Assembly: GCF_000425745.1 (NCBI RefSeq)
Contig: NZ_AUEA01000002.1
Location: forward strand, 310,001 to 374,000
Origin: Pseudomonas cremoricolorata DSM 17059 = NBRC 16634
GTDB lineage: Bacteria; Pseudomonadota; Gammaproteobacteria; Pseudomonadales; Pseudomonadaceae
Length of the DNA stretch: 64,000 nt
Direction: 5' to 3'
Shown in pieces: positions 17,328 to 28,500 of this stretch. The translations under genes were made by a program, and so were the position numbers. Below the pieces are notes generated by a model, which was not told the origin of the DNA, ran no database searches, and saw only the letters and a program-made list of their open reading frames with translations. Every line of letters starts with the position of its first letter. The stretch's first letter is position 1.

Positions 17328-17356
17328 TTGCGTGCGAAAAGGCGATGCAGTAGGAT
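17328..17356 (+). promoter_or_regulatory. Predicted promoter of tRNA-Pro
   Basis: TTGCGT (17328-17333) and TAGGAT (17351-17356) are separated by 17 bp, placing the transcription start 5-8 nt before the mature tRNA 5' end at 17367. Confidence 0.6.
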
Positions 17357-17366
17357 TTCGTTCCAT

Positions 17367-17443
17367 CGGAGTGTAGCGCAGCCAGGTAGCGCGTCTCGTT
17401 CGGGACGAGAAGGCCGCAGGTTCGAATCCTGTCTCTCCGACCA
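17367..17443 (+). tRNA. tRNA-Pro (anticodon CGG)
   Basis: 77 nt including an encoded CCA. The D stem GCGC/GCGC, anticodon stem TCTCG/CGAGA with loop TTCGGGA (anticodon CGG), and T arm GCAGG-TTCGAAT-CCTGT all form. The acceptor stem CGGAGTG/CTCTCCG has one T-T mismatch at pair 6:67. Standard first base pair C1-G72 is as in other bacterial proline tRNAs. A promoter precedes it and a strong terminator follows 12 bp downstream, so it is a single-gene unit. Confidence 0.97.
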
Positions 17444-17455
17444 AATCCTTACAAG

Positions 17456-17479
17456 AAACCCGCCCAGTGCGGGTTTTTT
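17456..17479 (+). terminator. Rho-independent terminator after tRNA-Pro
   Basis: AAACCCGC (17456-17463) and GCGGGTTT (17469-17476) form a perfect stem around CCAGT, followed by further T residues. It may also serve the convergent ABC exporter gene. Confidence 0.88.
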
Positions 17480-17488
17480 GTTGTCTGC

Positions 17489-19252
17489 CTAAAGCTCCCG
17501 TGCGCCGAACTGCAAGGCCGCCAGCCGTGCATACAGCGGGCTTTGCTCGATCAGCTGCGCATGCGTACCCACCGCCACCACCCTTCCCTGATCCATCACC
17601 GCGATGCGCTCGGCGTGCTGCACGGTAGCCAGGCGGTGGGCGATGACCAGCGTGGTGCGCCCGGCCATCAAGGTCGGCAGCGCCTGCTGCACCAGGTATT
17701 CGCTCTGCGCATCCAGAGCGCTGGTGGCCTCGTCGAGCAGCAGAATCGGCGCATCCACCAGCAGCGCGCGGGCAATCGCCAGGCGCTGACGTTGCCCACC
17801 CGACAGCCCCACACCACCCTCGCCTATCAGCGTCTGATACCCAAGCGGCAGGCGCTCGATGAACTCATGGGCGTGGGCACTGCGCGCGGCCGCCTCGAGC
17901 TGTTCGAAACTGGCCTCGGGCCGGCCATAACGCAGGTTGGCCTCTACCGTGCCGCGAAACAGCGCAGGCTGCTGCGCGACCAGCGCGAACTGGCGGCGCA
18001 AGGTGGCGGGGTCGAGTTCGGCGATGGGCTGGCCATCGAGCAGGATGCGCCCTCGTTGCGGGTCGTAGAAGCGCAGCAGCAGGTCGAACAGGGTCGACTT
18101 GCCCGCCCCTGACGGCCCCACCAAGGCCAGGGTCTGGCCCGGTTCGATGCGCAAATCGAGCCCGTCGATGGCCGCCTGCTGTGGCCGCGACGGGTAGGCG
18201 AAATGCAGCCCTTGCAGCTCGATCAGGCCAACCGCCCTGGGCAGCTCGGCGGGCAGCGCTGGGGCGACGATGAGCGGGCGCGCCGCCAGCAGTTCAGCGA
18301 TACGCTGCGCCGCACCGGCCGCCCGCTGCAACTCACCGAGCACCTCGCTCAGGGTGCCCACGGCGCTGCCGACGATCAGGCTGTAGAACACGAATGCGGC
18401 CAGATCGCCCGCCGACATGCGCCCGGCGATCACGTCCATGCCGCCGACCCACAGCATCACCCCCACCGCGCCCAGCACCAGCACGATCACCAGGGTGATC
18501 AGCCAGGCGCGCTGGCGGATGCGCAGGCGCGCCACCTCGAACGCCGCTTCCACGGTGTCTGCGAACAACGCGCGGTCGCGCGGCTGGTGGTTGTAGGCCT
18601 GTACGGTCTTGATCTGGCCCAGGGTCTCGGCCACATAGCTGCCGACATCGGCGATGCGGTCCTGGCTTTGCCGCGACAGACTGCGCGCACGCCGCCCCAG
18701 CAGCAGGATCGGCGCCAGCACCAGCGGCAGGGCCAGCACTACGATGCTGGTGAGCTTGACGTTGGTGATGAACAGCAGCACCACACCGCCGACCACCATC
18801 AAGGCATTGCGCAGGAACATCGACAGCGACGAGCCGATCACCGACTGCAGCAGCGTGGTGTCGGCGGTCAACCGCGACTGGATTTCCGAGCTGCGGTTGT
18901 CTTCGAAAAAGCCTGGGTGCAGGGTCAACAGGTGCTCGAACACCGCGCGGCGGATGTCGGCCACGCAGCGCTCACCGATCCACGACACCAGATAAAAACG
19001 GCTGAAGGTGCCGAGCGCCAGGGCCAGCACCAGCAGCAGGAACAGGCCCAGGGTGCGGTTGAGCTGCGCGGCTGAACCGGTCATGAAACCGTGATCGACC
19101 AGCAGCCGCACACCTTGGCCCATCGACAGCGTGACCAGCGCCGTGAGCACCAGCGCCAGCAACGCCAGTACAACCTGACGCCGATACGGGCGAATGAAGC
19201 GCCAGGCCAGGCCCAGGGCGCGCGGAGGAAGTGCCGAAGCAGGCTGTGACAT
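17489..19252 (-). CDS. Half-size ABC exporter (MsbA-like, ATPase fused to permease)
   Basis: A 587-aa ABC half-transporter that should act as a homodimer in the inner membrane. Residues about 10-320 form six membrane helices of the ABC exporter fold; the C-terminal ATPase has Walker A GPSGAGKST (about 378-386), signature LSGGQRQRLAIARALL (about 480-495) and Walker B LLLDEATSALD (about 500-506), with the switch histidine in VIAHRLATV. The family includes lipid and drug flippases such as MsbA; the substrate cannot be read here, and a second, essential msbA is expected elsewhere in the genome. The ATG at 19252 is chosen because the upstream extension is not hydrophobic or conserved-looking. The gene stands alone. 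Confidence 0.9.
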   Translation of the reverse strand: MSQPASALPPRALGLAWRFIRPYRRQVVLALLALVLTALVTLSMGQGVRLLVDHGFMTGSAAQLNRTLGLFLLLVLALALGTFSRFYLVSWIGERCVADIRRAVFEHLLTLHPGFFEDNRSSEIQSRLTADTTLLQSVIGSSLSMFLRNALMVVGGVVLLFITNVKLTSIVVLALPLVLAPILLLGRRARSLSRQSQDRIADVGSYVAETLGQIKTVQAYNHQPRDRALFADTVEAAFEVARLRIRQRAWLITLVIVLVLGAVGVMLWVGGMDVIAGRMSAGDLAAFVFYSLIVGSAVGTLSEVLGELQRAAGAAQRIAELLAARPLIVAPALPAELPRAVGLIELQGLHFAYPSRPQQAAIDGLDLRIEPGQTLALVGPSGAGKSTLFDLLLRFYDPQRGRILLDGQPIAELDPATLRRQFALVAQQPALFRGTVEANLRYGRPEASFEQLEAAARSAHAHEFIERLPLGYQTLIGEGGVGLSGGQRQRLAIARALLVDAPILLLDEATSALDAQSEYLVQQALPTLMAGRTTLVIAHRLATVQHAERIAVMDQGRVVAVGTHAQLIEQSPLYARLAALQFGAREL

Positions 19253-19547
19253 GGTGGGGGTCGATCCGGGGCAAAGGACGTGCAGCCTACCACTGTGCCT
19301 CGGTAAACCGCTGTCGCCGACGCCGAGCTGTTTGACGGAACTCGGGCAGCCGCGGCGACGTCGCACATTCTGGTGACGATGCACAGGGTAATGGCCAGTG
19401 ATGGCGCTATGCCCATTCGGTCTAATCGGCGACTAGCCATGGGCCGGCATCTCTGGTGCACTGTCGTCGTCAACCTGACCCGAAGCCGACACACCGGTGT
19501 CACGCCTTCGGCTTACCGTGAGCCAGCACCTGAAGAGGAGACAGGAC

Positions 19548-19727
19548 ATGAGCACTCAGCACAGCCACGATCAGCAAAAAACCCAGACCCCGGCTCCCCA
19601 ACAGCCCTGCGGCTCGATCATCGACGCCCAAGGCCGCGAAGTGCCGATCACCGAGCAGATGATTCAACAGGCCTGCCAGGCTCTGGAGCAGAGCCGCAAG
19701 AGCGTGACGGCGGGCGTTGGGGCATGA
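19548..19727 (+). CDS. Small hypothetical protein (59 aa)
   Basis: A 59-aa hydrophilic protein with a Gln/His-rich N-terminus followed by a compact conserved-looking core, SIIDAQGREVPITEQMIQ, and a helical end. It starts at an ATG with a strong GAGGAGACAGG ribosome-binding site. Similar short proteins are annotated in pseudomonads as a PA1571-like family; I recall this from memory only. It has no signal peptide or membrane segment. A 14-bp terminator hairpin lies 7 bp after the stop. The 295 bp upstream, back to the ABC exporter, show no other gene. Confidence 0.75.
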   Translation: MSTQHSHDQQKTQTPAPQQPCGSIIDAQGREVPITEQMIQQACQALEQSRKSVTAGVGA

Positions 19728-19734
19728 GTCGCAT

Positions 19735-19768
19735 CCGGCCCTTCGCGGGTAACGCCGCGAAGGGCCGG
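19735..19768. terminator. Strong bidirectional hairpin between the 59-aa gene and pdxB
   Basis: CCGGCCCTTCGCGG (19735-19748) and CCGCGAAGGGCCGG (19755-19768) form a perfect 14-bp stem with a 6-nt loop between convergent genes. There is no long T-run on either side. Confidence 0.65.
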
Positions 19769-19802
19769 TCTGCAATGAACACCCTGCAATTTGCTTGCGC
19801 CC

Positions 19803-20945
19803 TCAGACCAACACCGCCCCCAAGGCGCTGACCATCTGCGCCAACTGCGGCGCCTCGCCCTGAATACGCACGTGCAAGCCTTCGATTTCGCGGCGTGGCG
19901 GGTAGTGTTTGCGCAGGCGATCGAAGGCGGCGCGCTGTTCAGCGGTGTCGCTGCTCAGGCTGCGACGAAAATCCGCGTCATCGCGGCGCGGGTCGTACAC
20001 CGCGCGGCACAAGGTAGCCAACGCCCAGTCCAGCTCGGCGCTGGCAGCGAACTCAAGCTTGGCCAGCGCTACCGGCGGCAGCAGATCGGCCAGGCGCACG
20101 GTGGGCGCAATACCGCGCCATTGGCACAGCGCCTGGTAGATCTGCGCCGTGCCGCGCTGGCGGCCATCGAGGCTGTAGCCGGCAATGTGCGGGGTCGCCA
20201 GCGTGCACAGGTCGGCCAGTTGCAGGTTCACTTCAGGCTCGCCTTCCCAGACATCGAGCACGGCGTGGACATCATCACGCTCGGCAAGCAACGCCCGCAG
20301 CGCCTGGTTGTCGACGATCGGCCCGCGCGCCGCGTTGATCAGCCAACTGCCAGGGCGCAACTGTGCCAGCTCCGCAGCGCCGAGCAGGTGCCAGGTGGGG
20401 TGTTCGCCATCGCGCTGCAAGGGCGGGTGCAGGCTGATCACATCGCATTGCGCAAGAATGGTTTCCAGGCTGACGAAGTCGCCGCCTTCCTGCGCCTCAC
20501 GCACCGGGTCGCACACCAGCACCCGCCAGCCCAGGCCGTGCAGCACACGCACCAGACGCCCCCCGACTTCGCCTGCGCCCACCACCCCATAGACCCGTTG
20601 CGACAGCGCTACACCTTCGAGCTCGGCAAGCGTCAGCAGGCTGCCGAGCACATAGTCGACCACGCCTCGGGCGTTGCAGCCGGGCGCGCTGCGCCAGTGG
20701 ATGCCGGCTTCGGCGAGGTAGTCGAGTTGCAGGTGGTCGGTGCCGATGGTGCAGGTGCCGACGAAACGCACGCGGCTGCCTTCGAGCAGTTGCCGGTCGA
20801 CGCGGGTCACCGAGCGCACCAGCAGCACGTCGGCATCCTTGACGCAGGCTGCATCGATGGCGCGCCCCGGATAGCGGCGGATTTCGCCGAGCCCTGCGAA
20901 AAAGGCATCGAGCAGGGGGATGTTTTCGTCGGCAACTATGAGCAT
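19803..20945 (-). CDS. pdxB: 4-phosphoerythronate dehydrogenase
   Basis: A 380-aa NAD-dependent D-2-hydroxyacid dehydrogenase of pyridoxal phosphate biosynthesis. It opens with [16 protein letters not shown], typical of PdxB, and has the Rossmann loop [12 protein letters not shown] (about residues 118-130), a catalytic-region [15 protein letters not shown] and a C-terminal dimerisation domain. The ATG at 20945 is chosen for that conserved opening. It is the last gene of a same-strand group rlmM-tusA-pdxB with gaps of 26 and 59 bp. Length is as expected for the family. Confidence 0.95.
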   Translation of the reverse strand: MLIVADENIPLLDAFFAGLGEIRRYPGRAIDAACVKDADVLLVRSVTRVDRQLLEGSRVRFVGTCTIGTDHLQLDYLAEAGIHWRSAPGCNARGVVDYVLGSLLTLAELEGVALSQRVYGVVGAGEVGGRLVRVLHGLGWRVLVCDPVREAQEGGDFVSLETILAQCDVISLHPPLQRDGEHPTWHLLGAAELAQLRPGSWLINAARGPIVDNQALRALLAERDDVHAVLDVWEGEPEVNLQLADLCTLATPHIAGYSLDGRQRGTAQIYQALCQWRGIAPTVRLADLLPPVALAKLEFAASAELDWALATLCRAVYDPRRDDADFRRSLSSDTAEQRAAFDRLRKHYPPRREIEGLHVRIQGEAPQLAQMVSALGAVLV

Positions 20946-21004
20946 GGCGCACTCCTTATCGGGGTGCGCAGTGTAGGCGCTCGGCGGTAAGGCTTCCAGC
21001 CGCG

Positions 21005-21247
21005 TCAACCGGCGTTCTTGCGTATCCAGTACAGGTAGGTGCCGGCCTGCTCCTGCTGCTCGACCAGATCATGGCCCAGGAACACGCAAAACTTGGGGAT
21101 GTCGCGGCGGGTCGAAGGGTCGGTGGCGATCACCTTTAGCAGGCCGCCGGCGGCCAGGTTACGCACGTGCTGGTGCAGCATCATCACCGGCTCCGGGCAG
21201 TTCAGGCCGCTGGCGTCGAGCACCGCGTCTGGGGTCAGGTCAGTCAT
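21005..21247 (-). CDS. tusA: Sulfur-carrier protein TusA
   Basis: An 80-aa SirA/TusA-fold protein. The CPxP motif is present as C17-P-E-P in [14 protein letters not shown]17 carries the persulfide. TusA relays sulfur from IscS toward 2-thiouridine formation in tRNA and also affects molybdenum cofactor sulfur supply, which fits a window rich in molybdenum genes, though that link is inference. It lies between rlmM and pdxB, probably in one transcript. Confidence 0.94.
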   Translation of the reverse strand: MTDLTPDAVLDASGLNCPEPVMMLHQHVRNLAAGGLLKVIATDPSTRRDIPKFCVFLGHDLVEQQEQAGTYLYWIRKNAG

Positions 21248-21273
21248 CTCAGGCTCCATGGCATCAATCGGGG

Positions 21274-22338
21274 TCAGCGTCCGGCGAGGTCGAGCCGGCG
21301 CAGGTGGCAGGTGACCTCCTCGCGGTCGTGGTAGAGCTGCTTGCAGGCAATCGACACGCGCACCTGGCGTGCCTTGAAGGTCGCCTGCATGCGCTCGAGC
21401 AGGCGGCGCACCTCTGGGTAGCGCTGTTTCATCGGCAGCTTGAGGTTGACGATGGCCTCGCGGCACAGCCCTTCGCCCAGCCAGGTTTCGATCAGCGCAG
21501 TACTGCGCGCCGGCTTCTCGACGATGTCGCAGACCATCCAGTCGACCCGCTGCTTGGGCTTCCAGGTAAAACCATCGGCCATCAGATGCTGCACCAGGCC
21601 GGTATCCATCAGGCTTTCGGCCATCGGGCCGTTGTCGATGGCGGTGACCAGCATGCCGCGCTTGACCAGCTGGTAGGTCCAGCCGCCGGGCGAGGCGCCC
21701 AGATCGACACCGGTCATGTCGTCGCCCAGGCGCGCCGGCCACTGCTCGCGAGGGATGAACTGATGCCAGGCTTCTTCCAGCTTGAGGGTCGAGCGGCTAG
21801 GCGCTTCGCGGGGGAATTTCAAGCGCGGAATGCCCATCGGCCACAGCGCCGAGTTGTCCTGCGCGGCCAGGCCGACGAACACCCGCCGGCCGCTGATGAA
21901 GGTCAGCAGCAGGCGCGGCCTGGCGGGGTCTTCGACCAGCCGCCCGGCTTTTTCCAGCGCCTTGCGCAGCGGCCCTTCGAACTTGCGGCAGAAGGTCGAC
22001 AGCTCTTTGCCGTCGTTGCTGTCGAGCACCTCCAGCCACAGCCCGCCGAACACCGGCAGCTCGGCCAGGTGCGCCAGCAGCACGCTGATGCGGTCGGTTT
22101 CCGGCAGCTCGACGAACTGACCGCGGGCCCACTGGCGGGGGAAGATCAACTCGCTGAAACGCAGCTCGGCCATCAGTCGCTCACTGCCGTCGTCTTCGCT
22201 GCAGACGAATTCGGCGCAGGCGCTGTGCGGTTTGGCCTTGGCATAACCGGCCACGCCCAGGCGTGCAGCGTGCTCGCTGATCTCAGCGCAAACCTCGCCC
22301 TCGAAGCCGGGCCGGCAATGCATCAACAGGGTACTCAT
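21274..22338 (-). CDS. rlmM: 23S rRNA 2'-O-methyltransferase RlmM
   Basis: A 354-aa protein with an N-terminal THUMP-like region and a C-terminal Rossmann methyltransferase. The S-adenosylmethionine loop is [18 protein letters not shown] (about residues 208-226), and the catalytic-region [12 protein letters not shown] and [11 protein letters not shown] follow. The family modifies C2498 of 23S rRNA. The ATG at 22338 has a GGAGTGA ribosome-binding site. Immediately upstream are two mutually exclusive inverted repeats (22352-22392) that could influence its expression. Confidence 0.95.
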   Translation of the reverse strand: MSTLLMHCRPGFEGEVCAEISEHAARLGVAGYAKAKPHSACAEFVCSEDDGSERLMAELRFSELIFPRQWARGQFVELPETDRISVLLAHLAELPVFGGLWLEVLDSNDGKELSTFCRKFEGPLRKALEKAGRLVEDPARPRLLLTFISGRRVFVGLAAQDNSALWPMGIPRLKFPREAPSRSTLKLEEAWHQFIPREQWPARLGDDMTGVDLGASPGGWTYQLVKRGMLVTAIDNGPMAESLMDTGLVQHLMADGFTWKPKQRVDWMVCDIVEKPARSTALIETWLGEGLCREAIVNLKLPMKQRYPEVRRLLERMQATFKARQVRVSIACKQLYHDREEVTCHLRRLDLAGR

Positions 22339-22351
22339 GTCTCACTCCACG

Positions 22352-22392
22352 GCGCTGGCGCAGTGCGCGCCAACCTTGCGCCAGCGCAAGGT
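22352..22392. repeat. Two overlapping, mutually exclusive inverted repeats ahead of rlmM
   Basis: First pair: GCGCTGGCGCA (22352-22362) with TGCGCCAGCGC (22377-22387), 11 bp, 14-nt loop. Second pair: ACCTTGCGC (22373-22381) with GCGCAAGGT (22384-22392), 9 bp, 2-nt spacer. They share bases 22377-22387 and cannot form together in one transcript. They lie 13-54 nt upstream of the rlmM start codon on the minus strand and about 195 nt upstream of acnA. Confidence 0.6.
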
Positions 22393-22465
22393 AGCGCCGG
22401 CAAGGCGGCGAATGATAAAGGAAGATCGGAACCAGCGACACGCCCCGCCGGTCCAGAAGAGAGTC

Positions 22466-22518
22466 AGGCCGGGCGTGCCCCGGCCTCAAGTTTCAGCCAG
22501 GCCCGTACCGTGCGGGCC
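22466..22518 (+). repeat. Paired hairpins in the acnA leader region
   Basis: AGGCCGGG (22466-22473)/CCCGGCCT (22479-22486) and GGCCCG (22500-22505)/CGGGCC (22513-22518) are two consecutive stems between rlmM and the acnA start at 22585. They could be an attenuator-like leader or remnants of a terminator for something upstream; function is unknown. Confidence 0.4.
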
Positions 22519-22584
22519 GTCATACCGAGGTGACACCGGCAACCTTCGCATGATTGCCGGGCACCGGCGCAGAAGGAGTTGGCA

Positions 22585-25335
<2,751 letters not shown>

Positions 25336-25433
25336 TGCACTGAACAGGGGGCGTGGGGGGCCTGTAAAAGTTGCACCTCCTGCCCTTTTTGCGCTCGCCA
25401 ACAGCCTCGCGACTGTGTGGGGCACTCAAGAGA

Positions 25434-25525
25434 AAGGGCCGCTTTGCGGCCCTTCGCAGCTAAAGCTGAGAAGGGTCGCGCAGCGACCCCAGTGCATTGA
25501 GGATGGCCGGCATCACTGCCGGCCA
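25434..25525. terminator. Three successive hairpins between convergent acnA and gdhB
   Basis: AAGGGCCGC/GCGGCCCTT (25434-25454), GGGTCGC/GCGACCC (25473-25489) and TGGCCGGC/GCCGGCCA (25504-25525) are all perfect stems, with loops of 3, 3 and 6 nt. None is followed by more than a short T-run. They occupy most of the 210-bp gap and probably insulate the two genes. Confidence 0.55.
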
Positions 25526-25545
25526 CCTTTCACTTCACCCAGCGC

Positions 25546-28500
25546 TCAGGACGGCACCACCACCGCCTGCCCGCTCAGCGCCAGGTCGACCAGCTCGCGG
25601 TTGGCCACCGCGTACATCGCGTAGTCGTGCCCGGTGGCGTTGCGCAGGTCGTCGAGCATCGCGCGCCAGCGTTCGGCCATGACGCGATGCTGTTCGATCC
25701 ACAGCGCCACGCGGGCGTCCATGTCCTGCGGGGCATCGGCCATTTGCAGCACCGAGATGGTGATCGCGCGCTGTTGCAGGTCGATGTCGTCACGGAAGGC
25801 TTCGCGGGCCAGCGCCTGCCAGTTGTTTTCCACCGGCAGGTTGCTGATTTCCTGCAAGTACCAGGTCAGGTCCAGGGCGCTGCCCACGGCGAAGAACGCC
25901 TTGGCCACTTGGGCAGGATCGTGGCCGGTGACGTCCGAGGCCTCGATGATCGGCAGCAGGGTGTACAGGTGCGTGGTGCCAGCCACCATGCGCGCCAGCA
26001 GCTCCGGTACACCGGCCTCGACGAAGCTCTGGTAGCGCACCTGCCAGCGTTCGCGGGTCGGCCCTTCCAGCAGTTCGTCGAGTTTCAGGCCCAGCTGGGC
26101 GATCTTCGGCCCGAAGTGGGCGGTGTCGCGCCCGGCGTCCTGCTCGTTGCGGCGGCTGCGCAGGAACCAGCGGGTGGCACGCCGGCCCAGGCGCATCAGC
26201 TCGTCCATCAGGGTCAGTTGGATGTCTGCCGGCACCTGGTAGTCGAGCGCTTCGATCTGGCGGAACCAGTGCGGCAGGTGGAAGATGTCGCGCACGATGA
26301 CATAGGCGCCGGCTACGTTGGCCGCGCTCATGCCGGTGGACTCCTTCAAGCGCTGAACGAAGGTGATGCCCATATTGTTGACCAGATCGTTGGCGATCTG
26401 CGTGCTGACGATCTCGCGCTTGAGGCGATGGCGACGCATCGACTCAGCGAACTTGCTCACCAGCGACGGTGGGAACGCGGTTTCCATGTCGCGGGTCAGG
26501 TAGTCGTCATCCGGCACCTGGGACTTGAGCAGTTGCTCCTTGAGGTCGATCTTGCTGTAGGAAATCAGCACCGACAGCTCGGCGCGGGTCAGACCCTGGC
26601 CTGCGGCCAGACGCTCGGCCAGTTGTTCCTCGGAGGGCAGGAACTCGATGGCGCGATCGAGCTTGCCGCGCGACTCCAGATCAGCCATCAGGCGCTTGTA
26701 TTCGGCGATCCGCTCGCGGGCGCGGCGGGCGGCCAGCGACAGCGCCTGGGTCTGCTTGTAGTTGTTGCCCAGCACCAGGTGGCCGACTTCGTCGGTCATG
26801 CTGCCCAGTAGCTGGTTACGCTGCTTCTCGGTCATGTCGCCACCCTGCACCACTTCGTTGAGCAGGATCTTGATGTTGACCTCGTGGTCGGAGCAGTCGA
26901 CGCCACCGGCGTTGTCGATGAAGTCGGTGTTGGTGGCGCCGCCATTGAGGCCGTACTCGACCCGGCCCAGCTGGGTCATGCCGAGGTTGCCGCCCTCGCC
27001 CACCACCTTGCAGCGCAGCTCGTCGCCGTTGACGCGCAGCGCGTCGTTGGCCTTGTCACCGACGTCGGCGTGGCTTTCACTGCTGGCCTTGACGTAGGTG
27101 CCGATGCCGCCGTTCCACAGCAGGTCGACCGGCGCCTTGAGCAGCGCGTTGAGCAGCTCGGTCGGGGTCAGGCGGTCTGCGGTGATGGCGAAGCGCTCTT
27201 TCATCTGCGGGCTGATGGCGATGCTCTTGGCGCTGCGCGGGAAGATCCCGCCGCCTTCGGACATCAGGCTGGCGTCGTAGTCGGTCCAGGCCGAGCGCGG
27301 CAGCTCGAACAGGCGCTTGCGCTCGGCGAAGCTGCTGGCCGGCTCGGGATTGGGGTCGATGAAAATGTGCAGGTGGTTGAACGCGGCCACCAGTTGCAGC
27401 TTGTCGGACATCAGCAGGCCGTTGCCGAACACGTCGCCCGCCATGTCGCCGACGCCGATGACGGTGATCGGGTCTTCCTGCACGTTGATGCCGCGCTCGC
27501 GGAAGTGGCGCTGTACGCCGACCCAGGCGCCACGGGCGGTGATGCCCATTTTCTTGTGGTCGTAACCGGCCGAGCCACCTGAGGCGAAGGCATCGCCGAG
27601 CCAGAAGCCGTAGTCGATGGCGATGCCGTTGGCGATGTCGGAGAAGGTCGCGGTGCCTTTGTCGGCCGCCACCACCAGGTACGGGTCGTCCTCATCGTGA
27701 CGCACCACGTTGGCCGGAGGCACCACGCCGCCATCCTTGAGGTTGTCGGTGATGTCGAGCAGGCCGCTGATGAAGATGCGGTAGCAGGCGATACCCTCGG
27801 CGGCGATGTCGTCACGGCTGCCGCCCAGCGGCAGACGGCGTGGCAGGAAGCCACCTTTGGCACCGACCGGCACGATCACCGAGTTCTTCACCTGCTGCGC
27901 CTTGACCAGGCCCAGCACCTCGGTGCGGAAGTCTTCCTCGCGGTCGGACCAGCGCAGGCCACCCCGGGCCACGTTGCCAAAGCGCAGGTGCACGCCTTCG
28001 ACGCGCGGCGAGTAGACGAAGATTTCGAACTTCGGCACCGGCTTGGGCAGCTCGGGGATCAGCTTGGGGTTGAACTTGAAGCTGAAGTACGACTTGGCCA
28101 GGCCATCGGCGTCCGGCTGGTAGAAGTTGGTGCGCAGGGTGGCTTTGATCAGGTCGAGGTAGCGGCGCAGGATGCGGTCTTCGTTGAGCACCTGCACGTC
28201 ATCGAGGGCACTGAGAATCGCCTGTTCCAGACGCTGCTGCTTGTCGTCCAGATCATCCTGGGTAAGCTTGCGCGCCAGGTAGAAGCGGGTCTTGAACAGG
28301 CGCGTCAGTTCGCGGGCGATATCGGTGTGGTTGTTCAGGGTCGCGGCGATATAGCCCAGGTCGAAGCCCAGGCGAATCTGCTTGAGGTAGCGGGCGTAGG
28401 CCCGCAGCAGCGCCACGTCGCGCCACGGCAGGCCGGCGGTCAGCACCAGGCGGTTGAAGGCATCGTTCTCGGCGTCGCCACCCACGATGTGGATGAAGGC

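Noticed and set aside
17037..17444. 135-codon frame on the minus strand starting [12 protein letters not shown]
   Set aside because: Its start is the reverse complement of the tRNA-Pro gene; [12 protein letters not shown] peptides are a well-known false call from tRNA antisense strands.
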